From contig NZ_UWOS01000001.1 in assembly GCF_900604515.1 (NCBI RefSeq), positions 620,001 through 684,000 of the forward strand: a stretch of 64,000 nt of DNA. The letters are read 5' to 3'. Positions 53,558-63,266 of this stretch are shown piece after piece. Position 1 is the stretch's first letter; each line of letters opens with the position of its first letter. This DNA is from Arcanobacterium ihumii (lineage in GTDB: Bacteria; Actinomycetota; Actinomycetes; Actinomycetales; Actinomycetaceae). The translations under genes were made by a program, and so were the position numbers. The notes under the pieces are model-generated. The model was not told where the DNA came from. It did not search any database and saw only the letters and a program-made list of their open reading frames with translations.

Positions 53558-53590
53558 GTTAGGCTAATTCGCCAGTCGAGATTAGCTAAC
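53558..53590. terminator. Hairpin between mscL and the small gene
   Basis: GTTAGGCTAAT and ATTAGCTAAC pair with one bulged G, between two convergent genes. Confidence 0.6.
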
Positions 53591-53607
53591 TTCCAAACTA
53601 AATGTTG

Positions 53608-53889
53608 CTAGATCTTCCCAAAATGAGGAGGAAGATTCTCAAGTAACTCACGCTCGTGCGGGCTAAGCGAATTAATCGCTTGGCCCGCACTGCTATGTGA
53701 GCCTTTACCGCTCCCGCGTTGCCCATCCCGGTTGGGGATTTCAGGGCGTACAGGAGGAGCGTCATAAATATGCAGTGCCTCTTCAGGAGTTTGAATCTCT
53801 CCCCTATCAAGCCGCTTCTGATCTATTCGAGATAGACGCACCACCCGCTTTGGACGAGACCCCGAGCTAGCTTTATCGCTGATGCTCAT
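53608..53889 (-). CDS. Small basic hypothetical protein
   Basis: 93 residues from ATG 53889 (MSISDKASSGSRPKRVVRLS), overlapping the stop of the large upstream gene by 17 bp and so translationally linked to it. A basic N-terminus, RIDQKRLDRGEIQTPEEALH near 21-40, and a C-terminus LSPHERELLENLPPHFGKI. No known family recognised; the conserved overlap suggests a partner of the helicase-like protein. Confidence 0.65.
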   Translation of the reverse strand: MSISDKASSGSRPKRVVRLSRIDQKRLDRGEIQTPEEALHIYDAPPVRPEIPNRDGQRGSGKGSHSSAGQAINSLSPHERELLENLPPHFGKI

Positions 53890-56800
53890 CGCCGTTCGTC
53901 TCCACTTCAGCGTTCTCTGCATCTGCTTCACCTACAGCACTTTCGTATGCAAAATTAACATCAGCAGCAGAGTCTTTACCTGCAAGCTCCTCATCGGCTA
54001 CTACATCTTGTGCGTGCGTTGAATCATCAGTAACGGTTCCTACCCCGTGGAGAGTATTAGTACCGTCGTCGTTATGACCTTCATTAACCACGCCGGCCGA
54101 GGTAACGACAATTACATCGTCAGCGACCTTTTCAACAGCTAGACCTGAGCGGCGAACAACGTTATGGAGCACAACATCAAACTGGCTCCCACGGCGAACC
54201 AGCGCAATCTCATCGCGCAATGATTGAACAAGCTCATCCGCATTTCGTGGGATTCCGTCCGAAGAAATCCATTCAACCATTTCGTCAAGCTGATCATCAG
54301 TATAAGCGGCAAGTTGCAAACCTGGAACTACACTCGGGCGTGGTCCACGCGGGACTGCAACAATCGTCTTTTGAATACTTTGCATATCTCCTGCAAGAGT
54401 CCCCATCTCACCAGTTCCGGCACCGAACTCGGCCGTATTCGAAACTTCAATCCACTGACTATCGGCAGTTTCCTCCAAGTTTGGAACGGTAAGTGGAGAA
54501 TCCGCCGGTTTACCTCGCAATTTTTCAAGCATCGCGATTACAGCATCCGCCTGACCAACCGGATCAATGAACAATGAAGTCGAGAAGGTTTGGTAAACAT
54601 CCCATCCGCGCTTTTCGAATGCTTCGATACGATAGCGATCACGATTGCGCAAAGATTTCTCAGCCACGTAGTCGGCGTCGTCAAGCAAGACGGCAACAGC
54701 CCACGTACCTGGGAAATCATCGTGGCCCGCAACCAATGGGATACGTTGAGAGCCTTCGAAACCATAGTCAATCAGAGTCTTCCAACCGGCCGAATTTAGA
54801 CGTTCTGCCAGGTCAGAAAGTAACGGCGAATCTGTTTCTGCAGATCCAGAGGCGGAAGAAACGCTCTCGCCACCCGCATAGTTGAGCAGGTCAGCGAGCA
54901 AGAGTGGACCTGGAGTCGAAACTCGAGAAACATCAATATCCCCAGCATCAAGCGAGCTCACAACCGTCATCGAACGCCGCGGAGACTCAATCGCGTCAAC
55001 CAACCCGATCAAACCGTGAGGCTCGGCAAGCTGACCGAAAGAATGAAGAACTCGACCGTGCACAGTCTTCCCGAACCCAGGTGAGAAAATGATATGGTCT
55101 CGACGAATACCACTCGCCTGCGAAATATCAAGGACCATAAACGGTTCAGTTTGAGCCCGATTCATGAAGCGATCAAGAGCAATCGATTTAGCACGAGTCT
55201 CTTGAAGTGCATCGCGAACCCGTTGCGCATGAACCGGCGAAACAGTGATCACAGCAAGTGAATCAGTATTTTGATCCAACGCATACTCGACGACGGCGTC
55301 CACCACAGCTTCTACCTCAGGTTTTGTGCCCTCGATTGCGCCATCACCAGACGAACTCGGAACACCTCGACCATCCACCACAACCAGCCTCGAAGCACGA
55401 GTGTTCGGACGAGCGGGGATCGGGTGATAAAGATCTTGATAACCGTGGTTCATCAGTGCACGGGTTGAAAGTTCGTCTTGCTGAACACGTCCTGTAGGAA
55501 GCTCCACAACCGGCAAAACAGCAGAGAAAGCATCAATCGCATTTGCTTCGAGAACCAATTCATGACCAGAATCTTGAGCAGCGCTATTCCTACCCTCGCC
55601 ACGAATCAGTGACGAGCGCCGAGTATCCCCAACAATAACCGCTTGGCATCCACGCAAAACCGTTGACGCAACACTTGCCATCGTTGCTGAATCGTTGGTG
55701 TCAACCACCACGATATCTGACCACGGCATTGGCGGAATGTATTCCGCAACCATCACAGGTGGAACAATCCATACTGGTCGCGCAACTTGAACTAGGCGTG
55801 CATAAGTGGCAATAGCATCGCGCAGTGCGCCAATATCGTACTGACTAAGCACTGCATCTAGGCGCAAGGTATCGTCTCGATGCGCACGAGCCACTTCCCG
55901 CATCACATTGATAGCCGCTAGCTGAACAGGTCCTGCTAGTGCAGCCACATGCTGCGAATCCAATTCGCGTAAACGTGAAAGCAGATTTGCGATATCCCGA
56001 GGGCCAAAGGCAGCTAGAACTTCAGACTTCGTAATCAAACGCTCGAAAATTGAAGAAGTATTTGCAAGCTCAAGCTCAGCGTGAATCATTTCCACCGGCA
56101 CTGATCGATTCCGCAAATCCTCAACGAAACGTGCAAATCCTTGTTCCGTCAGTTTCTTCGTTACCGCATTGCGCTCAGGAAGTGAGTCCATATGAGGCGC
56201 ATCAGTAACAAGTTCCTTGAGACGGGCTTCTAGGTCACTAAACGGCAAGTTAAGGAAGTCCATTCCCCCAACCTGCTCAGAAAGAAGACCCAGCTCAGTG
56301 CGGACTTCGTCTCGCGTATGACGAATCTGCGCAAGGCCATCAGGCAAAGCTGGCCATCCGCCGTCGTGGGTATAACGGCGCCAGATCTCACGGCGTTCTT
56401 GGACCAGCATCAGTGCTGAATGAAGATCGCGCGGCGTAGCACCTGGTCGTAACAAGTCTTCAGCTTGACGCTTTAATGCTCGACGTTCGCCACTCTTCAT
56501 TGAGTGTCCATGCGAATCACGCCATTCCTTGGTGGCAGTAGCAATCGCCATGTCCATTGGAGAGGTTTCAAAAATATGAGGTTTAAACGTATCGAGGCTG
56601 TCCGAGATACCTTCGAGCACAGAGATCTGCTCGAACCATTCCGAAAGATTGTTTGCCTGACGCAACCCAGTTTCACCTGCTGCACGCGCAGCCTGCGAAA
56701 TCGTTGCCGGAACGGTAATCGTTGACAGACGGCGCGCGCGTTCCAGAGCTTTTGCTCCTTCGCCGTCGTCTGCAATTGGCGATTTTGCCCAAGCGGAAGA

Positions 56801-58588
56801 AGCCATTACTGCATCGAACACACCTAGTTCGCTGGCACGATCAAGGACGCGTTCCACTTCGCCGTAGCCTTCACCTTTAAGCGCTTCAATTGCTTCAGAA
56901 CCGAGGCGAACTCGCGTCCTGGGAGCCTCAGGTCCCGAGGTCAGTCGGGCGAGCTTTTCAAGCATATCGTGCACTGAGACGCCCCACTCCGCATCCACTT
57001 CATGGAGATCATCAACGAAGGTACTCAGCTTCGAACGAGTATCAATAAGCTCCTCTCTAAGGGCAAGAAGCGCGTCGACGTCAATCTCAGGCTTGTTCAG
57101 ACGCAATCCGGTTCGTAGTCGCAACGGGACCGATTCGACATCAGTAAAGTCGAGTACCAATTCACCCAATCCAATTTTGTCGAGTTCGGCACGGAGGTTC
57201 TTGCCCGCAGAAGCTCGTGACGGGACATAGATGATTGACTTGCCTGATGCCGCGGCATCAGCTGCAATTCCAGCAATTGTGGAAATTCGTTCGGTACCAG
57301 GGGCCGCATCGATAACCAACGAGCGCCCTGAGGCAACTGCTTCAATTGCATCAAGCTCACGCACATCGTGGTCACCAGCACCTCGTTCTGCTTCTGGGAT
57401 ACGATCTTCGCTCAGACCTGCAGGTAGGGGAATCGATGAGCGATTGCGTCGTTCTGTATCGCCCGCAATCGCTGCCATTACTCCCGAGCTACGCACATAA
57501 GGCAACATTGCTTCGAAATCAGTAAGCATTGTTTGAGCTGGACTGGTGAAGAAACCAATAATAGATTGCTCTTCGTAGGAGAATCCTGGCAGATAGATAC
57601 GGCCAAGCTCGACGATTCTGGCGATGATTTCGTCGACGTTTTGGGAATGAGTTGCCATCTGCCGGAGCTGGGCAACGTCTTCAGCAGGTATTCCATTAAT
57701 GCGAAGCGCTTTTTCGATAACCGGGTTAATTCGAGCTTGGCTAGAAAGCTGCAGTTTGGCATCACCATCGGAAAGGAACTGGATCCGAACATGACGGAAC
57801 AGCGCCGCAGCTTTTCGCTCCACCGCGGCTCGCGGAGCTTGCGTAGATTCGCGCTCCGTCTTGGCAGCCGAACTCTTCTCGCTGTGATTTTTGAGCGCTT
57901 CGTCAACCTGGTCAGACCGCTCGCCTGCCAAGACTTTCTGCATCTCACGAGGCGCAAGACGCAATTCACCAGTTGCTTCGTAAACGTCGGTCCATTCGGA
58001 TGGAGCTTCCTCAGGCTCAGGCAATTCCGTCCAGGAAATCTTTCCAACACTCAAGGAAATCGGAGCGTAACCGTGTTCATCTTCGAGCTTCGTTGCAATA
58101 CCGCGCAATTGGGTGAGTCTCTTTTTAGCGCGTTCGAGTGAATGAGGCTCTCTGATCAAGCTAGATAGACGCGTCTCCATGTGTGAATAGAGGTTGGCAG
58201 ACCCGGTGGGATGTGCGTTCGAAATATCGATCTGACCAGCATCGCGCGTGGCCACAGCAGCCTCATCCGATTCGGCAACCTTAAAAGTGAGTTCATTTCT
58301 CCACACGGAACAAGCGATGTCCATGAGTTCATCACGGGATCGGGTTTTCGACGACGCCGCATCGCTTCCATTTCGATCGGAAAGTATCGAGGTGCGCTGA
58401 ACACCCGGTTGATTCTGAGATTGCGAACCGTCTGTTCCCACATTCGCTCCGTTAAGCGGCTGATCGGGTTGCGACTTAGATTCCTCTACCCCTGGTGCAG
58501 GATCTGAACCGCGACGGTTTTTTAACCCTGCTGCGTTATCGCTAGCAGAGTCAGATTTCTTGGACTTGCGACGAAAGAAAGGACTCAC
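53873..58588 (-). CDS. Giant helicase-like protein with degenerate P-loop and C-terminal nuclease-like domain
   Basis: About 1571 residues from GTG 58588; the ORF extends upstream into the att repeat at 58715 but that part is a tRNA remnant, so the start is placed at the first GTG after it (exact start uncertain). Layout: disordered basic N-terminus, a ~250-residue helical region, a SF1-like first domain where the expected GPPGTGKS is LVIDAAPGTERIST, a long helical insertion, a second SF1-like domain (VLDISQASGIRRDHIIFSPG, SPRRSMTVVSSLDAGD) and a C-terminal Vsr/MTES_1575-like fold (KTLIDYGFEGSQRIPLVAG, RIEAFEKRGWDVYQTFS). The Walker lysine is missing, so ATPase activity is doubtful. Confidence 0.65.
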   Translation of the reverse strand: MSPFFRRKSKKSDSASDNAAGLKNRRGSDPAPGVEESKSQPDQPLNGANVGTDGSQSQNQPGVQRTSILSDRNGSDAASSKTRSRDELMDIACSVWRNELTFKVAESDEAAVATRDAGQIDISNAHPTGSANLYSHMETRLSSLIREPHSLERAKKRLTQLRGIATKLEDEHGYAPISLSVGKISWTELPEPEEAPSEWTDVYEATGELRLAPREMQKVLAGERSDQVDEALKNHSEKSSAAKTERESTQAPRAAVERKAAALFRHVRIQFLSDGDAKLQLSSQARINPVIEKALRINGIPAEDVAQLRQMATHSQNVDEIIARIVELGRIYLPGFSYEEQSIIGFFTSPAQTMLTDFEAMLPYVRSSGVMAAIAGDTERRNRSSIPLPAGLSEDRIPEAERGAGDHDVRELDAIEAVASGRSLVIDAAPGTERISTIAGIAADAAASGKSIIYVPSRASAGKNLRAELDKIGLGELVLDFTDVESVPLRLRTGLRLNKPEIDVDALLALREELIDTRSKLSTFVDDLHEVDAEWGVSVHDMLEKLARLTSGPEAPRTRVRLGSEAIEALKGEGYGEVERVLDRASELGVFDAVMASSAWAKSPIADDGEGAKALERARRLSTITVPATISQAARAAGETGLRQANNLSEWFEQISVLEGISDSLDTFKPHIFETSPMDMAIATATKEWRDSHGHSMKSGERRALKRQAEDLLRPGATPRDLHSALMLVQERREIWRRYTHDGGWPALPDGLAQIRHTRDEVRTELGLLSEQVGGMDFLNLPFSDLEARLKELVTDAPHMDSLPERNAVTKKLTEQGFARFVEDLRNRSVPVEMIHAELELANTSSIFERLITKSEVLAAFGPRDIANLLSRLRELDSQHVAALAGPVQLAAINVMREVARAHRDDTLRLDAVLSQYDIGALRDAIATYARLVQVARPVWIVPPVMVAEYIPPMPWSDIVVVDTNDSATMASVASTVLRGCQAVIVGDTRRSSLIRGEGRNSAAQDSGHELVLEANAIDAFSAVLPVVELPTGRVQQDELSTRALMNHGYQDLYHPIPARPNTRASRLVVVDGRGVPSSSGDGAIEGTKPEVEAVVDAVVEYALDQNTDSLAVITVSPVHAQRVRDALQETRAKSIALDRFMNRAQTEPFMVLDISQASGIRRDHIIFSPGFGKTVHGRVLHSFGQLAEPHGLIGLVDAIESPRRSMTVVSSLDAGDIDVSRVSTPGPLLLADLLNYAGGESVSSASGSAETDSPLLSDLAERLNSAGWKTLIDYGFEGSQRIPLVAGHDDFPGTWAVAVLLDDADYVAEKSLRNRDRYRIEAFEKRGWDVYQTFSTSLFIDPVGQADAVIAMLEKLRGKPADSPLTVPNLEETADSQWIEVSNTAEFGAGTGEMGTLAGDMQSIQKTIVAVPRGPRPSVVPGLQLAAYTDDQLDEMVEWISSDGIPRNADELVQSLRDEIALVRRGSQFDVVLHNVVRRSGLAVEKVADDVIVVTSAGVVNEGHNDDGTNTLHGVGTVTDDSTHAQDVVADEELAGKDSAADVNFAYESAVGEADAENAEVETNGDEHQR

Positions 58589-58680
58589 CCTTTTACCGTA
58601 CTTTGTTTCCTTATGAAACGGTGAACGCGCGCCGTGAAAATCACTGAAAGGTTCTCCCTTAGATGAAGTGAGATAACCGT

Positions 58681-58715
58681 TTGGTGCCCCCGGGCAGAAT
58701 CGAACTGCCGACACA
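58681..58715. repeat. Left attachment site (3' end remnant of tRNA-Arg)
   Basis: 35 bp identical to 63267-63301, covering the last third of the tRNA-Arg gene at 63269. Only the T-arm and acceptor 3' part are present, so it is not a working tRNA. It marks the other end of the integrated element. Confidence 0.9.
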
Positions 58716-58869
58716 CTATTTCGTAACCCTTATCACATATATCTAAACACAAGGATGCGCTCTGTTAAGATTCTTTTACTTTACGGCTGATAGATAATAC
58801 TATTCAATCTATACCACCTCATTTAACCCATATGAAATAAGACTATACTGTCAAAACTCTCATAACGGC

Positions 58870-60123
58870 TTAACGATTAGAAGTTGGAGTGACGACAAGA
58901 GCGACGCCTAACCAGCATACTGCTGCAAGAGTGAGTGTTGCGGCAGGGTACTCAGTGACGTTAAGTATCGTTGCACATTGAATGCCCACGATTGTGCCAC
59001 CTGCTCCAAAGGCGTACGACCAACTCATGATACGTCGAAACTTCTCGCCCTTAAATGTCGTCTGTCGATATGTGGTCAAAAGACTCATCCTTGCGCGGGA
59101 AAGAACCGCCATAAGACCAACAAAAACGACTGCAACACCATAAGTAACATCTAAAATGCTTGTAAGAACAGCGAAGCTACCAGCAGCAAGAGCGCCTGCT
59201 AGACCGAGCCCTTGTAGGAGTCGCCTCGTAGAAGCTACTTTCACAGAAATCCTTGCTAGCTGTGGCCCTATTGTGGCACCCAACCCGAAACAGATAAGTG
59301 TTATTGCCATCCCGTGGGCTGGATTATTAGCAAGTCGGGATACCCATATAAAGAAGAGGGAACCTGAACACGCAGTTGCTATTCCTATGATTGCTGATAA
59401 AAGTGGAGAAGCTGCGCCTGATTTGAAAAGTTCAGCGAAAAACTGACCTAGCGGCACCCTCACACCCGTGAGTGCATAATCATCAATATCAACATTCTCG
59501 CGTGGTGCCGGAATCGGATAAATCGAGCGCGATCGCCACCGCAGACTAGCACCCACCAGCGACAATACAATATTACACGCGAAAACGACAATAACATCGA
59601 TACCTGCAAGCAAAGCACCAAGTGGGCTAAAAATAACGAATCCAGTGAAAGCGAGGAGCGAATCAACGGACGTATTAAAAACTAACGTCTCAGAAGTATC
59701 TGCTGCCGCAAGAGATTCACCATAGAACTCATCAGCCAGATCTGGTATGGGACTTAGCGCAAGACCAATCCAAACATAGCCAAGCATAATCCATCCTGCT
59801 ATATCAGGAAAAACAAGAATTCCAGCAATGGCTATAGTCGAAAGTATAGTCTCGGTGATGTCAGTAGCGATAAGTGCTAGATCAGGACTAAATCGGCGTA
59901 AAATACGTGCGTAGGCAGGAAATAAAAACACAACAAGCTCACCAATTTGCCCCGTAAGAGCAAGAAAAACAATTGGGATTACTCCCAGAGCTGTCAGCGA
60001 ATCAAATGATCCATCGATAACACGATTTCCCATGACACTGACAACAAGACCAGCCGTCATAAATCGTCGACTTACACGGAGAATACTTGGATTTAATTGG
60101 CGTAGCATATGAAACAACGACAT
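58870..60123 (-). CDS. MFS-type exporter of the YcaO cluster
   Basis: 417 residues with about twelve membrane helices; no classic substrate signature. ATG 60123 begins 2 bp after the ycaO stop, so the gene is coupled to it; ATG 60108 is an alternative start. The gap 58716-58869 holds no gene. In RiPP clusters such a protein exports the product and may give self-protection. It is the only transport gene of the element. Confidence 0.7.
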   Translation of the reverse strand: MSLFHMLRQLNPSILRVSRRFMTAGLVVSVMGNRVIDGSFDSLTALGVIPIVFLALTGQIGELVVFLFPAYARILRRFSPDLALIATDITETILSTIAIAGILVFPDIAGWIMLGYVWIGLALSPIPDLADEFYGESLAAADTSETLVFNTSVDSLLAFTGFVIFSPLGALLAGIDVIVVFACNIVLSLVGASLRWRSRSIYPIPAPRENVDIDDYALTGVRVPLGQFFAELFKSGAASPLLSAIIGIATACSGSLFFIWVSRLANNPAHGMAITLICFGLGATIGPQLARISVKVASTRRLLQGLGLAGALAAGSFAVLTSILDVTYGVAVVFVGLMAVLSRARMSLLTTYRQTTFKGEKFRRIMSWSYAFGAGGTIVGIQCATILNVTEYPAATLTLAAVCWLGVALVVTPTSNR

Positions 60124-60125
60124 CC

Positions 60126-61401
60126 TTACAAGGTCATATTTTGGCTAGTAAGATCCTGTGGTGAACGTAGATATTGGATATTGCTAGTGTTATGGAGGCG
60201 ACCCGTGGGGAGTATAGGGCGTCCTAGAACTAGATTGCAGAGAGATTCGGCTCCTGGAACAATTATCTGTACCGTGCATACTTGTTTGTCTTCTGATTGC
60301 CAGGCTAGGCGCGCGTAAGATGTAAAACCTTTTTGCTTGAGAGTGTCGACAGGAGATTCTAGTGCTATTTGATCTTTCTGAATATGATCAAAATCTATTG
60401 AAGAAAACCCATCCAGAGGAAAGATGCGTGTCGCAATTCTTTGCATATTTGGATATTTAGAAAGTTGTTCCAATGGAAATCCCCCCTCATCCTGCCAAGT
60501 AGCTCCTCTCTCCGTTGCACAGTAATATTGTTGAAGTTCTGTCAGAGCGCGTATCAAAGCCAGTCTAGGATACTGAGATGAACCGAATCCAAGGATTCCT
60601 TCATTGTTACGGGGTTCTGTGGCAGCACAAAAAACAAAACCAGCCAGTGACTCTAGAAGATAAATAGATACAGACCCATTAGATAGATCTGAGATATGTT
60701 TTATGTTTTGATTTAAAGGGTCTTGACTTTCGAGAACAACAGTTCTGATCCTATCTGGATTTCGATATACATCAAGAAGGAATTGACTCTCTGCATCTCT
60801 TTCAATGATTTCATTTAGTGCATGCAAGGCAGCATCTTCAATAGTCAAACCTGCCGCTGTGCCACTACTATTGGCATAGGCTGACAATGGTGCGATTTTT
60901 ACTGGATTTGCATCCAGATCAATCGAAATATCCACTAAAATTCGAGGGTAAAGAAGTTTATTTGTGCTAGCTATCGACAAGTCTGAATTAAGCGGGAAAA
61001 ATTCCAGAAGGTCTTGATCCTCCCCGTTAGCAAGCGTTTGTGCCGCTTTAAAAGCATAGTCAATTTCACCAATGCGATCGTCACCCCTGTAACTTTGTGT
61101 GGATTATTTTGGAATAGATTCCCGGAATCCGGTGAGCAGTAGCCGCGTGTTCAACAGCTTCAAAAAGTCCTGAAGCTACTGCCTGATCGCCAATTCCTTT
61201 TCCCGACGCCTTGCTTACAATTCTGCCATCGAGAGATTTTAAAGTTGAACCTGTAGTAATAAAGTCACCTACAGGGGATTGGTGTATAAATCGACTTTCT
61301 AACTGATAGCCATAGGATTCGGCCCATCGACAAGCAATTTTAATCGCGTCTTGAGGCGAAGAAATACGTTCGCGTGTTTGTATATCGTAGTCGTTGTACA
61401 A
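60126..61401 (-). pseudogene. YcaO cyclodehydratase, interrupted by a +1 frameshift
   Basis: Two frames together make one ~424-residue YcaO, the normal length. The first (61401-61081, 106 aa; TTG start with AGGA eight bases before) has the YcaO opening SLDGRIVSKASGKGIGDQ and SGLFEAVEHAA; the second has EIIERDAESQFLLDVYR, RALTELQQYYCATE and the late IIVPGAESL block, matching the ATP/Mg-binding acidic residues. The frame breaks at CAGGGGTGAC (G4, 61084-61087 on the plus strand): one G fewer joins ...HTKLQG to DDRIGEIDYAF without gap. YcaO enzymes make azolines, thioamides or amidines on peptides. Mutation, recoding (+1 at a TGA-C) or sequence error are all possible. Confidence 0.85.
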
Positions 61402-61412
61402 TTTATCATTCC

Positions 61413-61453
61413 TTTTTAGGGCTCCGTAATTTTTGTTTACGGAGCCCTAAAAA
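61413..61453 (-). terminator. Terminator/attenuator between precursor peptide and ycaO
   Basis: TTTTTAGGGCTCCGTAA and its exact complement form a 17-bp stem with a 7-nt loop and T-runs on both strands. It begins 5 bp after the precursor stop. Partial read-through here would give more precursor than enzyme, as in many RiPP operons. Confidence 0.88.
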
Positions 61454-61457
61454 AGTG

Positions 61458-61568
61458 CTATTTAGCTTCGCTTTCAATTACGTCAAGCATGATTTCGTAT
61501 TCATCTGTAGTAATCGGATGACCTTTAACAATTCCAGTCTTTCCACTCATTGTTTTTGTCTGCCCCAT
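61458..61568 (-). CDS. Candidate RiPP precursor peptide (36 aa)
   Basis: ATG 61568 has AAAGGAG seven bases upstream and a TTGACA promoter 60 bp upstream; stop TAG at 61458-61460. The peptide starts MGQTKTMSGKTGIVKGHPIT and ends acidic (DVIESEAK). It has no Cys, two Ser (8, 33) and five Thr (4, 6, 11, 20, 21). The basic Gly/Thr-rich first half and the acidic helical second half look like core plus recognition segment, in an order resembling follower-type peptides such as bottromycin, though no similarity to a known precursor is seen. It lies directly ahead of ycaO. Confidence 0.7.
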   Translation of the reverse strand: MGQTKTMSGKTGIVKGHPITTDEYEIMLDVIESEAK

Positions 61569-61604
61569 ATTTTTCTCCTTTGAACAATGTGGAGTGACTT
61601 CTTA

Positions 61605-61634
61605 AGTTTAAAATTTAAAATAAAAAGTTGTCAA
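61605..61634 (-). promoter_or_regulatory. Promoter of the precursor peptide gene
   Basis: On the minus strand, a consensus -35 TTGACA (61629-61634) and -10 TAAACT (61605-61610) are 18 bp apart in AT-rich DNA, placing the transcript start about 30 bp ahead of the peptide start. The remainder of the 394-bp gap 61569-61962 shows nothing else. Confidence 0.6.
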
Positions 61635-61962
61635 TCATTCAAGACATTTTTATATAAATTGACCTAAAATGAGTGTTAACTCTCGTGCACTTTGAGCTCA
61701 AATAACCAAGAATATAAGCGAAAAAACTTCACCCATCGCATAATATAATTAATAAATCAAACTACACGCGTTCACCAATTTGGTCAGAAAAATCGAATCT
61801 ACCACCTAGAATCACTCTACTGGTAATGAGCCAACGTATTTGAAGCGTGAAATTTTAAACAGCAAAGAAAGCAATATTTACCTCGGCTAAAATAATCAAA
61901 TTCTGTGAGGCACGCTAATCTACTTATATTGCACGACACTCTGTAAAAGCTACTCTCCATGT

Positions 61963-63161
61963 ATGTCAAACGTAAAACTCGCACCTGGAACGCACACCAT
62001 ATATTCTTGTACTCCAATCAAAAAGGGAGATCACTACGAGTTGAGGTGGCGCATCCGAGACCATGAGGGCAGGCTGCACATAAAACGTTCACAAGCTTCC
62101 ACCGCTGGCGAGGCTCGCAGGCGAGCTTACGAAAAAGTAGACCATATTCTCCGTTCTACAGCTGACATGAAATCAACTTGGTCAACCGCAGATACTATTA
62201 CGGACTTCCTTGACCAAGAGGTACTCCCCATCATCGAGTCCAAAAGACTCTCCGACACTTCCAAAGAACGTTACCTCGGTGTGCTCGCTCACTATCGTCG
62301 TTACACAAAAGGCAAATCGATTGCCTCATGCGCAACAGCGCCATCGCTTATAAAAACTCTCAAAGTAATTGCCGATGAGGTTGGGATTGAAACGGCTCGT
62401 CAAACACGATCAGTTGTGTCTAATTACGTTTTCCAACAGTTGATCCTTCATCAACTCGTCCAATCCAACCCCATACGCGGCGTGTCCCTTGATTTTCTCA
62501 AAAGTGAAACTCAGGAAATAAATACTTTCCAACACAGGATGAATGGCAAACTTTCTTAAACTTTGTCCTCAATGACGATCCCCATACTCCTCTGCCTGGT
62601 AAAGAGCACATTCCGCAGGCTCACAAAAAATCCGCAAAAGCACGGCACGCTAGAATTATCCAAATTACCGAGTTGCAGCTTGCTACTGGCTTGCGTGCCT
62701 CTGAAGCTCGTCAAATAACATGGGGCGATATCTCTCAGGACAATGACGGAACTGTATGGGTGACTGTAGCTTCGAAAATATCAAAGACTAAAGTTGGGCG
62801 TACCATTCCTATACTCGTTCCCGAGGTCGGTCAGCGGTTGATTGCTAGAAAAGGTGCTGACAGTGAACTTGTAAACCCGTAACCTACGAGTAAACGTCCA
62901 TGGGATAAAGCAGGCGTACACAAAGCAGTTCGTGAGTATTACACAGGAATAGCACAAACCCATCCTGAACTTGGATTTTTGCAACACGTGCGCTCTCATG
63001 CTTGGAGAGGAACGTTGAACACCATCATCGCGCCCTACCTTCGTCCTGATGAACGAGCTGCTTTCTTCGGTCATTCCGAGCGTGTAAATGCACGTTCCTA
63101 CACCGATTATGTCAATGTCAGACCCGTGCTTAAAACTATCGGTCAATTGATCCGAGAGTAG
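61963..63161 (+). pseudogene. Tyrosine integrase, decayed
   Basis: Fragments of one phage-type integrase: N-terminal arm and core-binding part (61963 to about 62530), frameshift near 62530, then catalytic domain in another frame with an in-frame TAA at 62880-62882. The catalytic residues can still be read: Arg in ATGLRASEARQITW, Lys in SKISKTKVGR, HAWR in HVRSHAWRGTL, His in FFGHSER, Tyr in ARSYTDYV. Two lesions make it inactive, so the element is probably fixed unless helped in trans. Confidence 0.88.
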
Positions 63162-63266
63162 ATTTTAAATCTACTCTCCTATCTACTCTCGTAAACTTCG
63201 ATACTGCACGATATTCAATAACACTCAATAACAGACATCTACAAGAAATCCCTGAATATAGGTACT

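Noticed and set aside
58589-58714. Upstream extension of the giant helicase-like ORF
   Set aside because: The extension runs through the att repeat and has no ribosome-binding site; it is open by chance.
58681-58715. tRNA-like sequence as a second tRNA-Arg gene
   Set aside because: Only the T-arm and 3' acceptor part are present; it is the left att copy, not a full cloverleaf.
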